Shown piece after piece: positions 8,501-15,770 of a DNA stretch of 36,152 bases. The position numbers and the translations under genes were made by a program. Within the stretch, counting starts at the first letter, position 1; every line of letters starts with the position of its first letter. The DNA is from a virus. Under the pieces are notes generated by a model. The model was not told the DNA's origin. It did no database searches and worked only from the letters and a program-made list of their open reading frames with translations. Location: positions 1-36,152 of the IMG/VR virus record IMGVR_UViG_3300032080_000014. The stretch is one strand, 5' to 3'.

Positions 8501-8828
8501 CGGTGGACAGCCAGCGCGTGATCGTCGCTGTCTGCTTAGCCATGTCGTCGGTGTTCTTCGTTTTCAGGAGGGCCTCGCGGATCGACCGCTCGAACTCGGC
8601 GCGCAGGTCGTCGATGATCGGGTTCCACTCGTCAATCTCGAACTTGGCTGTCTCGTCGAACACGTCAAGCGCGGCCTCGACAGCCTGATCCTCCCACCGG
8701 GCAAGACCGCGACGGATCATGGAGCCGCGCACCGCCTCGTGGATGCGTTCGTCGGATCGCTTCAGGATGTCCTTCCGCTCAGCGACAAAGTCCTCCGTCG
8801 TCATGCCGAAGCGTTCAGCGCGGATCAT
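5562..8828 (-). CDS. Capsid polyprotein: MuF domain, 2H phosphoesterase-like domain, prohead protease, long C-terminal region
   Basis: 1088 aa. Residues 1-190: MuF-like head morphogenesis domain (WRTMNDSSVREAH, then PPEVWINCRC). Residues ~205-350: a 2H phosphoesterase-like domain with the two H-x-T motifs AHVTLLFLG (H229) and IPHLTLGYA (H314). Residues ~350-405: acidic linker. Residues ~408-540: HK97-type capsid maturation protease, with candidate catalytic H442 in LKHQP and S497 in RGVSVDV. Residues ~565-680: HTHTG and a helical LPIKEPGGAINRAAV segment followed by a Lys/Ala-rich helix. Residues ~680-1088: a Cys-containing region, then the conserved-looking GHIATWDTCHIGF ... HYDNTG ... LRASAISGDWR ... 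PGFPIPRP block, and a C-terminal coiled helix. The protease should process capsid and scaffold regions. ATG 8828 was chosen for GGGAGGTGA and the ATGA overlap with the portal stop; the frame upstream of it lacks coding character. A palindrome copy lies inside at 7144. Confidence 0.8.
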   Translation of the reverse strand: MIRAERFGMTTEDFVAERKDILKRSDERIHEAVRGSMIRRGLARWEDQAVEAALDVFDETAKFEIDEWNPIIDDLRAEFERSIREALLKTKNTDDMAKQTATITRWLSTAAVNAGTEAAVASDPGGGVGLEWRTMNDSSVREAHKEVEGQTIPLGGTFLVQGENLHYPGEPVGPPEVWINCRCIAQPTHTEMALTAAATGGEPSTSAVVVALPAEGDWTTQVSSEDQAHVTLLFLGDATFDPEPVKKIIQSVAAAVEGPVTESVSGKGVLGADEAEVVLVDAAELATMRGAILGTDEVRAIHDGVEQFPAWIPHLTLGYADAPPKSDDRQDSITFDRLALWYGPDQTEFPLGGDVPEIATPNVEDKEAVPPAEEAASGERETFDAELIDDIDEDAPQVPDEEALIEVPWHGVLAPEGVWSGDKRQFALGSLTNRDLPLPLKHQPRDEERHGGSFPVARIERIFRDNGLIKAEGHFDTSPEAYEVIRLRANNILRGVSVDVDQAELAAEPNEEGVIFSKGRIASATIVAIPAFAEAYFDLGLWSDVEEPAEQPPLVEVSKLGQSETFVSEEPWDGSASRFTPEQWHASCILHTHTGAPKSKSECKLPIKEPGGAINRAAVHAAAARFNQVDAPSEAKQKAKAALRSAYKQIGEEPADKVAASLVWEAFADADAPGVNKDGTPPKCKYGDEPATKYVLHSEGMAFVPTCDAHLEQAKADAAKSVPGGEPDESNIDRIGDYGLEFAPVPRHTKDGPGWITHPQPTTKITDYWVDGRGAAKIGWGAPGDFNRCRTQLVKYVQNPDWLAGLCANLHYRALKAWPGQAAGRTEAMSGEEKMAPAVSLVASVGTKKLPVEYFTNPNLKQVTPFTVTEDGRVYGHIATWDTCHIGFEDECKTAPHSLTDYGDFQTGAVLTDAGMVAVGQITMGTGHADGHMNLRAAASHYDNTGYAVADVCAYEDDYGIAVAGIIRPGVSDEDIHALRASAISGDWRKKIVRGQVNLEMVAALAVNVPGFPIPRPSLVASGGYVESVVALSIPHTGADILDDDFRAKMKAYLEEQSLLASAHQARGKVLAKAAQRAKARFTEKEQP
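7144..7159. repeat. 16-bp palindrome, canonical copy 2 (inside coding sequence)
   Basis: Lies in the polyprotein gene just after the protease domain and encodes VSKLGQ in a linker; no start codon with a ribosome binding site follows it. Confidence 0.95.
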
Positions 8829-10723
8829 GCCGTCACCTCCCTCGGGTAGGACATGTCGAAGATTTCGAGGTTGCGCGTCATGTGCTCCGCGAACCCGTCG
8901 TAGGTGTGCGGCGTCTGGTTCGCCATGATCGTCCGGCAGTACGTGTCGAGCGTGGACTTCAACCACTGGATCGGTACGTCGTGGCGCTGGGCGATGGCGG
9001 TGACGGGCGTCCACGCATCATCGAGCAGGAAGTCGTAGTCGCCTACCTTCGTCGGCATCGACATGTAGAGCATGTTCGCCGGGACGGACACCTCCCTAGC
9101 CTGCACCTTGTTCTTCATCCGGTTGCCTGCGCGTTCCAGTGCGCGGGTGACGGCCATCTCCGACGCGGCAATGAGGGTCGCGGCGCGGATCGACGGCGGC
9201 TGTGCGCTCGGCACGTCGCCCCGGTCCCTTGCGATCTTCCGCCGCTCACTGCGTTCCCTGTCAGGGATGCCGCGCACCGGGAGTTCCCGGAGTGAAGGGG
9301 CGGGCCTGCCTTCCTGAGTATCTGACTCAGCGGGAACCCCCGAGGAACCCGTAAGCAAGTCCGCCCCGATTGCCCGGAGAGCCGCTTCGACAATCTCCGG
9401 TGTCGTTGAACCCTTGGCCGCGAGGCGCGTGAAGATTTTCTTCAGTTCCTCGGTGTCCATCAGGTCATCCTCAGTGAAGCCTGTCTCCCGGCGCAGGGCC
9501 TTACCGGACAGTTCCTGACGGTCGTAGAGTTCGAGTGCTTCCTTCGCCCGGTTCGGCCGGACGCGGAGGTCTGTGGTGTCAGCCTTGATGGAGTAGTGCC
9601 GCACCTCGTCATCGGGCACTTCCCCGGCGATGAGCGGGCGCAGGTACTCTTTCGCCAGTGAGGACGTGACGATCTTCAGCAGGGGTTCGGTGTGCGCCTT
9701 GATCGCGGACTCGTCCACGGCCCACGCGGACCAGTGGTTCGCTTCGGAGATTCCCTGAAGAACCTCGGGCGGCATGTCCATCGACAGCGCGAGACGGCGG
9801 ATCGCTTCGTTCCTCAGTTCGATGGCGGTCGCGTCGAGTTCGGTCCAGAACTTCAGGTGCTTGACGGCGGCGATGGCTTCAGCCGGTGCCGAGATAACGA
9901 TGGGGACCAGCGAGGACGGATCGCCCCGGCGTTCGATGGTCGTCGATGCCACGTCCTGAATGACGGCGATCAAATCTTCGGCGCTGTTCGCGGTGCGGTG
10001 GAGCGTCTTGCCGTTCGTCGTCGTTAGGCCGGGAGGTCCGGCGAAGTTCATCTCAGTCGGCACCAGCAGGATGCCAGCGGACGCGAGCCGGGAATCGACC
10101 TGAGCCGCGACGTGCTGGGTGAGCTTCACCAGTTCCGCGAGGATCGGCAGTGCCGCCTTCGACGGGGAGACGGCCTTGTCGGAGTGCCGGGGGTGGGGCT
10201 TCCACAGACGGATGACGAGAACATCGTCCGGGTTCATGTCGAGCACTTCGTCGTTGATGACGTACTTGCCGTCCTTGACGGGCTGGCGCAGGCGGGTGGA
10301 AGCGACAATCTCCCACACATCTTCCTCGTACCCATGTTGCTTGGTGGTGTAACCCACCAGCCAGCAATCCCCGGTGACTGTGAGGTGGATGCCGATGAGA
10401 CGGAGCATCTCAGCGCGCCCGTCATCGTCCCCAAACAAAGCATCGAGCGCCTCGTATGCGGTGCCCGATGTCTGCTTGGTGTACGTGCCGTTCGCGGCGC
10501 GGGTGGCGAAGAGGATTGCCTTCGACAGCATCCCTCCCACCCAGTCGCAGGCGTAGCGGTACTCGCCCACGATGTCGTACATGTTCCATGCTTCTTCATG
10601 CCACTCGGTTCCCCGAGCGATGTGCAGGTAATCCTTGAAACCCTTGCCCTGCCTCGCGGCTGACGCGACGAGCGCGTTCGGCGTCGGCTTGACGACGGCT
10701 ACCTCCGCTTTGGTCCTAGGCAT
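8825..10723 (-). CDS. Portal protein
   Basis: 632 aa from the ATG at 10723. It forms the dodecameric DNA gate at the capsid vertex. Its length, its position between terminase and MuF/protease genes, and segments such as WHEEAWNMYDIVGEYRYACDW near the N-terminus, GDCWLVGY, LRNEAIRRLALSMDMPPEVLQG and the C-terminal acidic/helical tail fit phage portal proteins of the SPP1/HK97 groups. The start is uncertain: TTG 10744, ATG 10732, GTG 10729 and ATG 10723 are all in frame; 10723 places GAGAGAG about 9 bases upstream. The first codons overlap the stop of the upstream membrane protein gene. Confidence 0.85.
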   Translation of the reverse strand: MPRTKAEVAVVKPTPNALVASAARQGKGFKDYLHIARGTEWHEEAWNMYDIVGEYRYACDWVGGMLSKAILFATRAANGTYTKQTSGTAYEALDALFGDDDGRAEMLRLIGIHLTVTGDCWLVGYTTKQHGYEEDVWEIVASTRLRQPVKDGKYVINDEVLDMNPDDVLVIRLWKPHPRHSDKAVSPSKAALPILAELVKLTQHVAAQVDSRLASAGILLVPTEMNFAGPPGLTTTNGKTLHRTANSAEDLIAVIQDVASTTIERRGDPSSLVPIVISAPAEAIAAVKHLKFWTELDATAIELRNEAIRRLALSMDMPPEVLQGISEANHWSAWAVDESAIKAHTEPLLKIVTSSLAKEYLRPLIAGEVPDDEVRHYSIKADTTDLRVRPNRAKEALELYDRQELSGKALRRETGFTEDDLMDTEELKKIFTRLAAKGSTTPEIVEAALRAIGADLLTGSSGVPAESDTQEGRPAPSLRELPVRGIPDRERSERRKIARDRGDVPSAQPPSIRAATLIAASEMAVTRALERAGNRMKNKVQAREVSVPANMLYMSMPTKVGDYDFLLDDAWTPVTAIAQRHDVPIQWLKSTLDTYCRTIMANQTPHTYDGFAEHMTRNLEIFDMSYPREVTA

Positions 10724-11042
10724 CCTCACCATCTCTCTCGACAATCATTCCGGCGAGGTATCCACCGGCAAGGAACAAGTTGAAGAACCACCAGAAGCCA
10801 TCGGTGTCGCTCCACCAACCCCACGACAGGATTATGAGCGTCATCCACGGAGAAAGGCACCAGTGGCAGTGGAAGAGAGGGTTCCACCCGTTAGGTTCGC
10901 CATCTTTTTTGGTGACATCATCCCAACGGATACGGAACCACACGGACGGCGGAAAGGCGTCGTGGATCACGAGGCGGGTCAGCCTTGCGGCTGACAGGAC
11001 TCCGACCGCGAACGCGGCTACTGTCCAGAAAATTTCCACCAT
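10716..11042 (-). CDS. DUF1360-like membrane protein
   Basis: 108 aa. An N-terminal transmembrane segment (about 5-25), a polar middle and a HCHWCLSPW motif (about residue 58-66) are followed by a second hydrophobic region (ILSWGW ... FWWFFNLFLAGGYLAGM). The Cys-x-x-Cys next to Trp and Pro and the two-helix layout recall DUF1360 proteins found beside terminase/portal genes in actinophages. Function unknown; a membrane role during infection or lysis is possible. It overlaps the portal start. Confidence 0.6.
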   Translation of the reverse strand: MVEIFWTVAAFAVGVLSAARLTRLVIHDAFPPSVWFRIRWDDVTKKDGEPNGWNPLFHCHWCLSPWMTLIILSWGWWSDTDGFWWFFNLFLAGGYLAGMIVERDGEDA

Positions 11043-11043
11043 G

Positions 11044-11241
11044 CTATCGAGAGTACCGCGTGGTCAAGTTCGGGTGCCGTGACTTCTCGGCGGCGACATT
11101 CTCCGCGATCATCACCGAGAGGATGAGGGCGGACGCCCCGATGAGCGCCCACCCGCCGATCTGATCGGTGAATACGAGATACCCGAGGCCCGCCATGAGG
11201 ATGAACCACACGACCCTGAGATAAATTACTGTGCGCGACAA
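11044..11241 (-). CDS. Small two-helix membrane protein
   Basis: 65 aa from a TTG at 11241 with AGGGGCGG about 8 bases upstream. Two hydrophobic helices are visible (VIYLRVVWFILMAGLGYLVF and WALIGASALILSVMIA), joined by a short TDQIGG turn, with a basic C-terminus. This topology fits small phage holins, but holins normally sit beside the endolysin and this gene is 10 kb away, so no function is assigned. A GTG at 11211 is a weaker alternative start. Confidence 0.5.
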   Translation of the reverse strand: MSRTVIYLRVVWFILMAGLGYLVFTDQIGGWALIGASALILSVMIAENVAAEKSRHPNLTTRYSR

Positions 11242-11657
11242 TAGAGCACCGCCCCTGTTCGTGAGTCCTGAACGAACTCGATTCCGGTTCCCTTGGACGC
11301 GCAGTTCGCGAGCGCCACATTCCCCGTATGCCACGCCATGACGTAGACAACGAGGGGGACGAACGCGGGAAGCTTGCCCATCAGGAGTGAGAGATACATG
11401 ACGTAGTTCGTGGCCGAGTTTCGCGCCGCGACCAACTGGTTAGCGATGCAGGAGTCCACCTGATAGACGTCCTGCGGTGCGAACAGATTCCAGACGTGAT
11501 AATGCCCGTTGTTTCCGAAGCACGTCGGCCCATAAGGGGGAATGTACGTGCCGGGCGGTGGGTTGGGGCCGGGCAGTGCCGACGCTCCGGGGAGTCCTGC
11601 TCCCATAAGGCAGATGGCCATCAATCCCGCCATCAGGGAACGGCGAAATGCGCTCAT
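11226..11657 (-). CDS. Secreted or membrane-anchored hypothetical protein
   Basis: 143 aa. Signal peptide pattern: basic n-region (SAFRRS), hydrophobic core (LMAGLMAICLMGAGL) and a probable cleavage after ASA at about residue 27. A Pro/Gly-rich part follows, then a helical region with a second hydrophobic stretch (LPAFVPLVVYVMAW) and four Cys in the mature part. Start overlaps the large terminase stop (ATGA). Role unknown; an exported protein between terminase and portal genes is unusual and could modify the host envelope. Confidence 0.6.
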   Translation of the reverse strand: MSAFRRSLMAGLMAICLMGAGLPGASALPGPNPPPGTYIPPYGPTCFGNNGHYHVWNLFAPQDVYQVDSCIANQLVAARNSATNYVMYLSLLMGKLPAFVPLVVYVMAWHTGNVALANCASKGTGIEFVQDSRTGAVLYCRAQ

Positions 11658-13174
11658 GGCGTCAGGTTACGCCCGGCCGGAATGATAAGCCCGGATTCTC
11701 GTGGCACATAGCCCAAAATACGGCTCGGCGCGTTGTACGGTAGCTGGCCTCCGGGCCTCGAACTCTTCACCGGGGACGCGATATGCGACTCTTCGAGTTC
11801 AGTGCCCGCCAGTTCGGTCAGTCCATGCACCAGAGCGTCCACCCGGTCGGGGGATGCGCCCTTGCCCGGCACCCACGTCGTCATCTGCGTCTCCAACGTC
11901 TCCAAGATGACGACGTGATGCACCCGGCCCTGCTCGTAGAGCGCGACGATCGGTTCTGCGCGCAGTTCCTTGCCTCTGCGGGAGTTCACCAGTTCCGCGT
12001 TGCCGTTTTTGCGTGCGTGACGGAGCGTTGAGAGCACCATCTCGCCGCCGTAGTTCTTTTCAGCGACCACCTTGTCCGCGTGGTAGGTGTCGTACGCCTC
12101 CCACGTCCTTTGCGCCCACCCGTCCGGCGTGTACGTGCCCGAGTAGTCCGCGAAAACGTAGAAATGGTCGCCGCGCTTGCCGACGACGATGATTCCGACC
12201 TCATCCCGGCGTTTGTTGGACGTGCCAGCCGGGTCCACGCCGATGACGATGCGGTCCATCGACTCCATCAGGGCGTGAAGGTCGCGGTAAGCCTCGATCA
12301 TGTCGCCGTTCCACAGCGCGCCCTCGACATCTTCGAGAATTTCGCCGTGAAGCTCCTGCTTGCCCATCCTCGTGCCTTCGTACTTGGACAGGATGAACTC
12401 GCGGAAGGGTGGAGCGAGGTTAGCGAGGTTCTCGTACGTGGAAACGGTGACGGAAACGGTCAGCGGATCGGCAATCAGGTCGAGAAGCCACTTGATCGGC
12501 AGAGGCGTCGTCGAGCACAGCACCTTCGGGTCCGTACCGGCGCGCAGACCGAGCATCATGTTGTCCCAGACGACCTCGATCAGCGGGTAGTGGGCCGGTT
12601 CGTCGAGCCAGACGGCCCCATGCTGGGGTCCACGGAGGCGTTCGGGTTCCTCGCCCGTGAACATCTGGACGATATGCCCGGCGCGGTGCGGCCTCGGGCA
12701 CTTGCAGTCCACGGTGATCTTCTTTTTCGACGGCTCCCACAGCACATTCGTCTTGGCGTAGTCGAAAACGGCCAGCAGACCGGAGTCACCCTCGACCATT
12801 GTGTCCCTGACGTGCGGCCAAGTAGGCCCGATGATCGACGTACGCTCGATGCTCTTGGTCAGGTAGCGAATCCACTCCGACCCGGAGCGGGTTTTACCCG
12901 ATCCGCGCCCGCCTTTCAGGAGCCACGTCAGCCAGTCCCGCCCGACAGGGGGCCACTGGTCGCCTCGGGCGTGCTTGTACGTGTACTCGTCGTGGGGTTG
13001 GCCGTCGCATTTGCGCCCGCGCTTGCAGTACCACGCCTGATAGGGCTTGTCCGCGAGCGCCAGTTCAGCGAGTAGCTTCTCTTTGGACTTCGCATCCCAC
13101 TGTTGCCACTCGTCCCAGTCCATTCCGGGCGGCGGGGTGGTGTGGACGAAGGCGTCCTCAGCGGCTCTCGTCAT
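11654..13174 (-). CDS. terL: Terminase large subunit
   Basis: 506 aa. The DNA packaging motor: an ATPase that pumps DNA through the portal, plus a nuclease that cuts concatemers. Walker A is GGRGSGKT (residues 88-95), Walker B is AVWLDEPA (187-194), and a likely coupling motif CSTTP follows. The C-terminal nuclease domain begins with IVIGVDPAGTS (about 312-322), with later acidic residues. The N-terminal part has Cys-rich CKRGRKCDGQ. The ATG at 13174 has GGAGGTGA upstream; a palindrome copy lies 14 bp before the start, inside the upstream gene. Confidence 0.9.
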   Translation of the reverse strand: MTRAAEDAFVHTTPPPGMDWDEWQQWDAKSKEKLLAELALADKPYQAWYCKRGRKCDGQPHDEYTYKHARGDQWPPVGRDWLTWLLKGGRGSGKTRSGSEWIRYLTKSIERTSIIGPTWPHVRDTMVEGDSGLLAVFDYAKTNVLWEPSKKKITVDCKCPRPHRAGHIVQMFTGEEPERLRGPQHGAVWLDEPAHYPLIEVVWDNMMLGLRAGTDPKVLCSTTPLPIKWLLDLIADPLTVSVTVSTYENLANLAPPFREFILSKYEGTRMGKQELHGEILEDVEGALWNGDMIEAYRDLHALMESMDRIVIGVDPAGTSNKRRDEVGIIVVGKRGDHFYVFADYSGTYTPDGWAQRTWEAYDTYHADKVVAEKNYGGEMVLSTLRHARKNGNAELVNSRRGKELRAEPIVALYEQGRVHHVVILETLETQMTTWVPGKGASPDRVDALVHGLTELAGTELEESHIASPVKSSRPGGQLPYNAPSRILGYVPRESGLIIPAGRNLTP

Positions 13175-13436
13175 GATTCACCTCCGGGTGTCCAAGCTTG
13201 GACACTTTGCCCCTGTGCTCTTTGCGCCATTTCCACCAGTTGTCGGCGTACACCCAACCGTAGGCGAGAGCAGAAAGATAAAAGCCCCACTGGCCGGTGA
13301 CGTAGGCGTACGCGATCCACAGGAACTGCGCGATCATGCCGACGAACCAGCCCCAGTAGTTCTTGCGCCCGGCGATCATCAGCCCGGCGACACCAACTGC
13401 GGCCAGCAGGACGGACCACCACCACGGCACCATCAC
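13158..13436 (-). CDS. Trp-rich membrane protein, PnuC-like pattern
   Basis: 92 aa from GTG 13436, which overlaps the previous stop (GTGA). Three hydrophobic segments (WWSVLLAAVGVAGLMIAG; GWFVGMIAQFLWIAYAY; GFYLSALAYGWVYA) followed by NWWKWRKEHRG. The Trp/Gln/Tyr arrangement resembles short PnuC-like transporter fragments common in phages, but it is much shorter than a full transporter. Its C-terminus is encoded by a palindrome copy (VSKLGH) and overlaps the terminase start. Confidence 0.55.
   Translation of the reverse strand: MMVPWWWSVLLAAVGVAGLMIAGRKNYWGWFVGMIAQFLWIAYAYVTGQWGFYLSALAYGWVYADNWWKWRKEHRGKVSKLGHPEVNHDESR
13189..13204. repeat. 16-bp palindrome, canonical copy 3
   Basis: Embedded in the 3' end of the Trp-rich membrane protein gene, 14 bp upstream of the large terminase ATG. 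Confidence 0.95.
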
Positions 13437-13642
13437 TCAAACTCTTCCGGCCACTCCGCGCGGAACTTCAGGTGCTTCTGGTTCGGGAAGTATGGAGGGT
13501 CGCCCTCGACCGTGTACGCGACAACCTCGACCATCGCGTCCTCGGGCACCTTCTCCCTGAACATCTCCATGAGCCGGTCGAACACGCCGCGCGGCATGGG
13601 GGTCGGCGGCACTTCCATCTCGTGCCATCTCGTGATTTTCAT
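13433..13642 (-). CDS. Small hypothetical protein
   Basis: 69 aa, MKITRWHEMEVPPTP at the start and an acidic C-terminus. One predicted amphipathic helix (FDRLMEMFREKVPEDA) is followed by two strands. The start is set by GAAGGA upstream and the ATGA-type overlap with the preceding gene. No family recognised. Confidence 0.6.
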   Translation of the reverse strand: MKITRWHEMEVPPTPMPRGVFDRLMEMFREKVPEDAMVEVVAYTVEGDPPYFPNQKHLKFRAEWPEEFE

Positions 13643-14037
13643 TCGTCTACGTCCTTCAGTCCGGTGATGACCCAAGGCCCGTGGCCCTTGCCGTCGTCGT
13701 GGGTGAGCTTCGGGTGGCCGGGTCCGCCGATGGAGCCGTAGTTCGCCGGTTGGGCGACGAACCGTGTGACCTGCTCGTACGGCAGGCCGAGGTCGTGGGC
13801 GATCATGGCGCAGATCGCGCGCCGGGCATAGCCGGACAGGGAGATATTGCGGCGCGCGGCGCACTCGTCCATCCACACGCGAAGCTGATCCTCGTAAAAC
13901 AGGGTCTGTGAGGACGGCCGTTCCTGCGCCCGCGTCGAGCGGTTGCGCCGGTCCTTCACCCGCTTGATGGCTTCCTCTTCCCAGCCGGGCTTCTCCCGGT
14001 CGGACCAGCCCGCAAGATTACCCCGTGGATTCGGCAT
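13639..14037 (-). CDS. Putative ribbon-helix-helix-type small protein
   Basis: 132 aa from ATG 14037 (GGGGA eight bases upstream). The middle reads QTLFYEDQLRVWMDECAARRNISLSGYARRAICAMIAHDLGL, with a beta strand followed by two helices as in ribbon-helix-helix or MobC-like DNA-binding folds. The N-terminus is strongly basic and the C-terminus Gly/His-rich. Position beside the terminase small subunit may indicate a DNA-binding role in packaging or control, but this is inference. Confidence 0.5.
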   Translation of the reverse strand: MPNPRGNLAGWSDREKPGWEEEAIKRVKDRRNRSTRAQERPSSQTLFYEDQLRVWMDECAARRNISLSGYARRAICAMIAHDLGLPYEQVTRFVAQPANYGSIGGPGHPKLTHDDGKGHGPWVITGLKDVDE

Positions 14038-14590
14038 CGCTGTCCCCAATCACTTCGCCTTCGATGATGTCCGGGTCCGCGTTCGCGATGTCCGCTTCCT
14101 CGGCTTCCATATCGGCACCGGCCAGTTGCCGGACCCTTCCGACGTACTCGCTGATGCGTTCGTCCGTGGCTGTGATCTGGAATTGCTGTGGGGCGTCCAC
14201 GCCGTAGAGCCTGCCGATCCTGTCCACCAGCGCGAGCGCCCTCGCGTTGTACGCGAGATGCTCCGGGTCTTCGGGGTCGATGGCTCTCAGCATGACCGAC
14301 TGCAACAGCTTGTTGAGGCGCTTCTCCGTGACGACGCGCATCTTGTCCCGGTCGAGGGATGAGTTCGCTGATGTGGCGAGCACCCGCTCGACGGCCTGCC
14401 TGCACCGGAACGCCGACGAGTAGCCGGTGATGCGCGCCGCCTTCGACCAACTGGCCCCGTACAGGATCAGCGCGAGCGCCGCTTCCGCCTTCTGCTCACC
14501 TTTGAGATTCAGGTCGGCGTTGAGGTTTTCGTCGTCGTTGATGGCTTCGAGGCCCTTGGCCCCGGTGATGCCATCATCCTCAATGGCCAT
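14018..14590 (-). CDS. terS: Terminase small subunit (putative)
   Basis: 190 aa. Would recognise the phage packaging site and present it to the large subunit. A helix-turn-helix-like region (QKAEAALALILYGASWSKAARITGYSSAFRCRQAVERVL, about 32-72) is followed by a long helical oligomerisation region (about 80-120) and an acidic tail. This layout, length and the position two genes ahead of the large subunit fit. The ATG overlaps the stop of the ParB-like gene (TAATG). Assignment rests on pattern and context, not on catalytic residues. Confidence 0.65.
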   Translation of the reverse strand: MAIEDDGITGAKGLEAINDDENLNADLNLKGEQKAEAALALILYGASWSKAARITGYSSAFRCRQAVERVLATSANSSLDRDKMRVVTEKRLNKLLQSVMLRAIDPEDPEHLAYNARALALVDRIGRLYGVDAPQQFQITATDERISEYVGRVRQLAGADMEAEEADIANADPDIIEGEVIGDSDAESTG

Positions 14591-15183
14591 TACAGGTTCA
14601 CCGCTTTCACGTTGTCGTAGACCTGCGCGAGGTCAGCCGCCACCTCGTCACGCCTGTCAGGGCTGTCGAACGTGAGGACTACTTGGAAGATTTGCAGGGG
14701 TGTCTCGTCCATCGGCCTGCCGAAATGGTGGCCGATCTGCTCGTCATCCTCGGCGGCAAGCTTCGCGAGAAGATGGTCGAGTTTCTCTTCGGTAAAGCCT
14801 GTTCCCCGGAGGCCGGCGTTGGACTCCCGGAGCGCGAGCAACAGGCGGGCTTCCTGACGTTCGTCCATGCGGGCCATGCGCGCCGATTCGTTGTCCACGA
14901 TCATGTACGCGGTCGGCCCGTACTGGTCGCCTTCCTCGTAGTCGGCAAACACCAGCGGCCCCCGAGTCTCCCCGAGGGCCAGCAGAGCGTCGTAGCGTGT
15001 GTGCCCGGCGATGATTTCCCGCGTGCGCCGGTTGCAGGTAATCACGCCGTTGAAGCCGTGACGAAGGATGGACTCGATCACCACATCCACATCACCGTTA
15101 TTTGGATTCGCTGGGTTTGGGCGCACGCTTTCCAGCGGGGCGAGAAGGGGTTCCAGTTCCTTCGCGAACCTGACGAGCTTCAT
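14590..15183 (-). CDS. ParB-like nuclease domain protein
   Basis: 197 aa from ATG 15183 with GGAAGGG upstream. Residues about 15-110 match the ParB/Srx-type N-terminal domain: PLESVRPNPANPNNGD, then a helix, then REIIAGHTRYDALLALG (the G-H-T-R box that binds nucleotide in ParB) and a later acidic strand. A helical segment (ARMARMDERQEARLLLALRESN) follows. No clear helix-turn-helix or dimer domain of a full chromosomal ParB is seen. Phage proteins of this kind often sit next to terminases and may be nucleases or CTP switches; the activity here is unknown. Confidence 0.75.
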   Translation of the reverse strand: MKLVRFAKELEPLLAPLESVRPNPANPNNGDVDVVIESILRHGFNGVITCNRRTREIIAGHTRYDALLALGETRGPLVFADYEEGDQYGPTAYMIVDNESARMARMDERQEARLLLALRESNAGLRGTGFTEEKLDHLLAKLAAEDDEQIGHHFGRPMDETPLQIFQVVLTFDSPDRRDEVAADLAQVYDNVKAVNL

Positions 15184-15430
15184 GCGTTTCCCTTCCGGCC
15201 AGATCAAAGACGAACTTCAGGTAGGCGTCGATTTCGTAGAGGCCCCGGACGTTCTGCCACGTCCCGTACCGGATGACCTGAAACGGGCGGACCATGATCC
15301 CGCGAATCTTCTCCATGTCGGACACGTAGATGGCGTTGTTCTTGGACACCATGCTCTCGGCGCACCACATCTCGAACTCGCGGTAGCTACCGCAGAGGAC
15401 GAGAAGCTTCTCCGATACCCTTGCCGTCAT
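15098..15430 (-). CDS. Hypothetical protein overlapping the ParB-like gene
   Basis: 110 aa. Residues 8-80 look folded: alternating strands and helices (LLVLCGSYREFEMWC, KNNAIYVSDMEKIRGIM, VIRYGTW). The opening resembles a small P-loop-less Rossmann-like unit that some phages encode, but I cannot name it. Its last ~28 codons overlap the ParB-like gene in another frame and are basic and low-complexity. GAGAGG precedes the ATG. Confidence 0.55.
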   Translation of the reverse strand: MTARVSEKLLVLCGSYREFEMWCAESMVSKNNAIYVSDMEKIRGIMVRPFQVIRYGTWQNVRGLYEIDAYLKFVFDLAGRETHEARQVREGTGTPSRPAGKRAPKPSESK

Positions 15431-15584
15431 TGCTCAGCCTCTCTTTCTTCCACTTGTTGATGAGCATCCGAAGGGCGTTGGGCAGGGAACCGAAGTCCCG
15501 GATGAGCATGTCGGCTTCCGCCTGCGTAACCCTCGTATTGGCGATGACGTTCTTGGCCGCGCTCCCCAACGACATGCGTGCCAT
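15387..15584 (-). CDS. Small hypothetical protein
   Basis: 65 aa, basic and helical: ANTRVTQAEADMLIRDFGSLPNALRMLINKWKKER. The TQAEADMLIRDFG segment could be a short DNA-binding helix pair. A GAAAGG precedes the ATG at about 11 bases. It overlaps the next gene by 44 bases in another frame. Confidence 0.5.
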   Translation of the reverse strand: MARMSLGSAAKNVIANTRVTQAEADMLIRDFGSLPNALRMLINKWKKERLSNDGKGIGEASRPLR

Positions 15585-15611
15585 CAGTACCAGCCCTTTC
15601 CGTAATTCATT

Positions 15612-15770
15612 TCATCCTCGCAGTGTTTTACGTGCGGCGCGAGCACCACGCCACGCCGACCACCTGCGGGTGTACCCCTCGGAGACGGCGAGTATCTGCC
15701 CGTTCGCTCCGATGAGACGCCAGTACCACTGGCCGTCGCCGCCCTTGAACACGTCGAACCCGACCATCAT
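15612..15770 (-). CDS. YegP/DUF1508-like small protein
   Basis: 52 aa: FDVFKGGDGQWYWRLIGANG, then QILAVSEGYTRR, then a basic helix. The WRL.. NGQ... SEGY pattern is that of a single DUF1508 (YegP) repeat, a small beta-beta-alpha fold of unknown biochemical function common in phages and bacteria. The ATG at 15770 overlaps the previous stop (ATGA) and GGAGACAACC lies just ahead. Confidence 0.65.
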   Translation of the reverse strand: MMVGFDVFKGGDGQWYWRLIGANGQILAVSEGYTRRWSAWRGARAARKTLRG

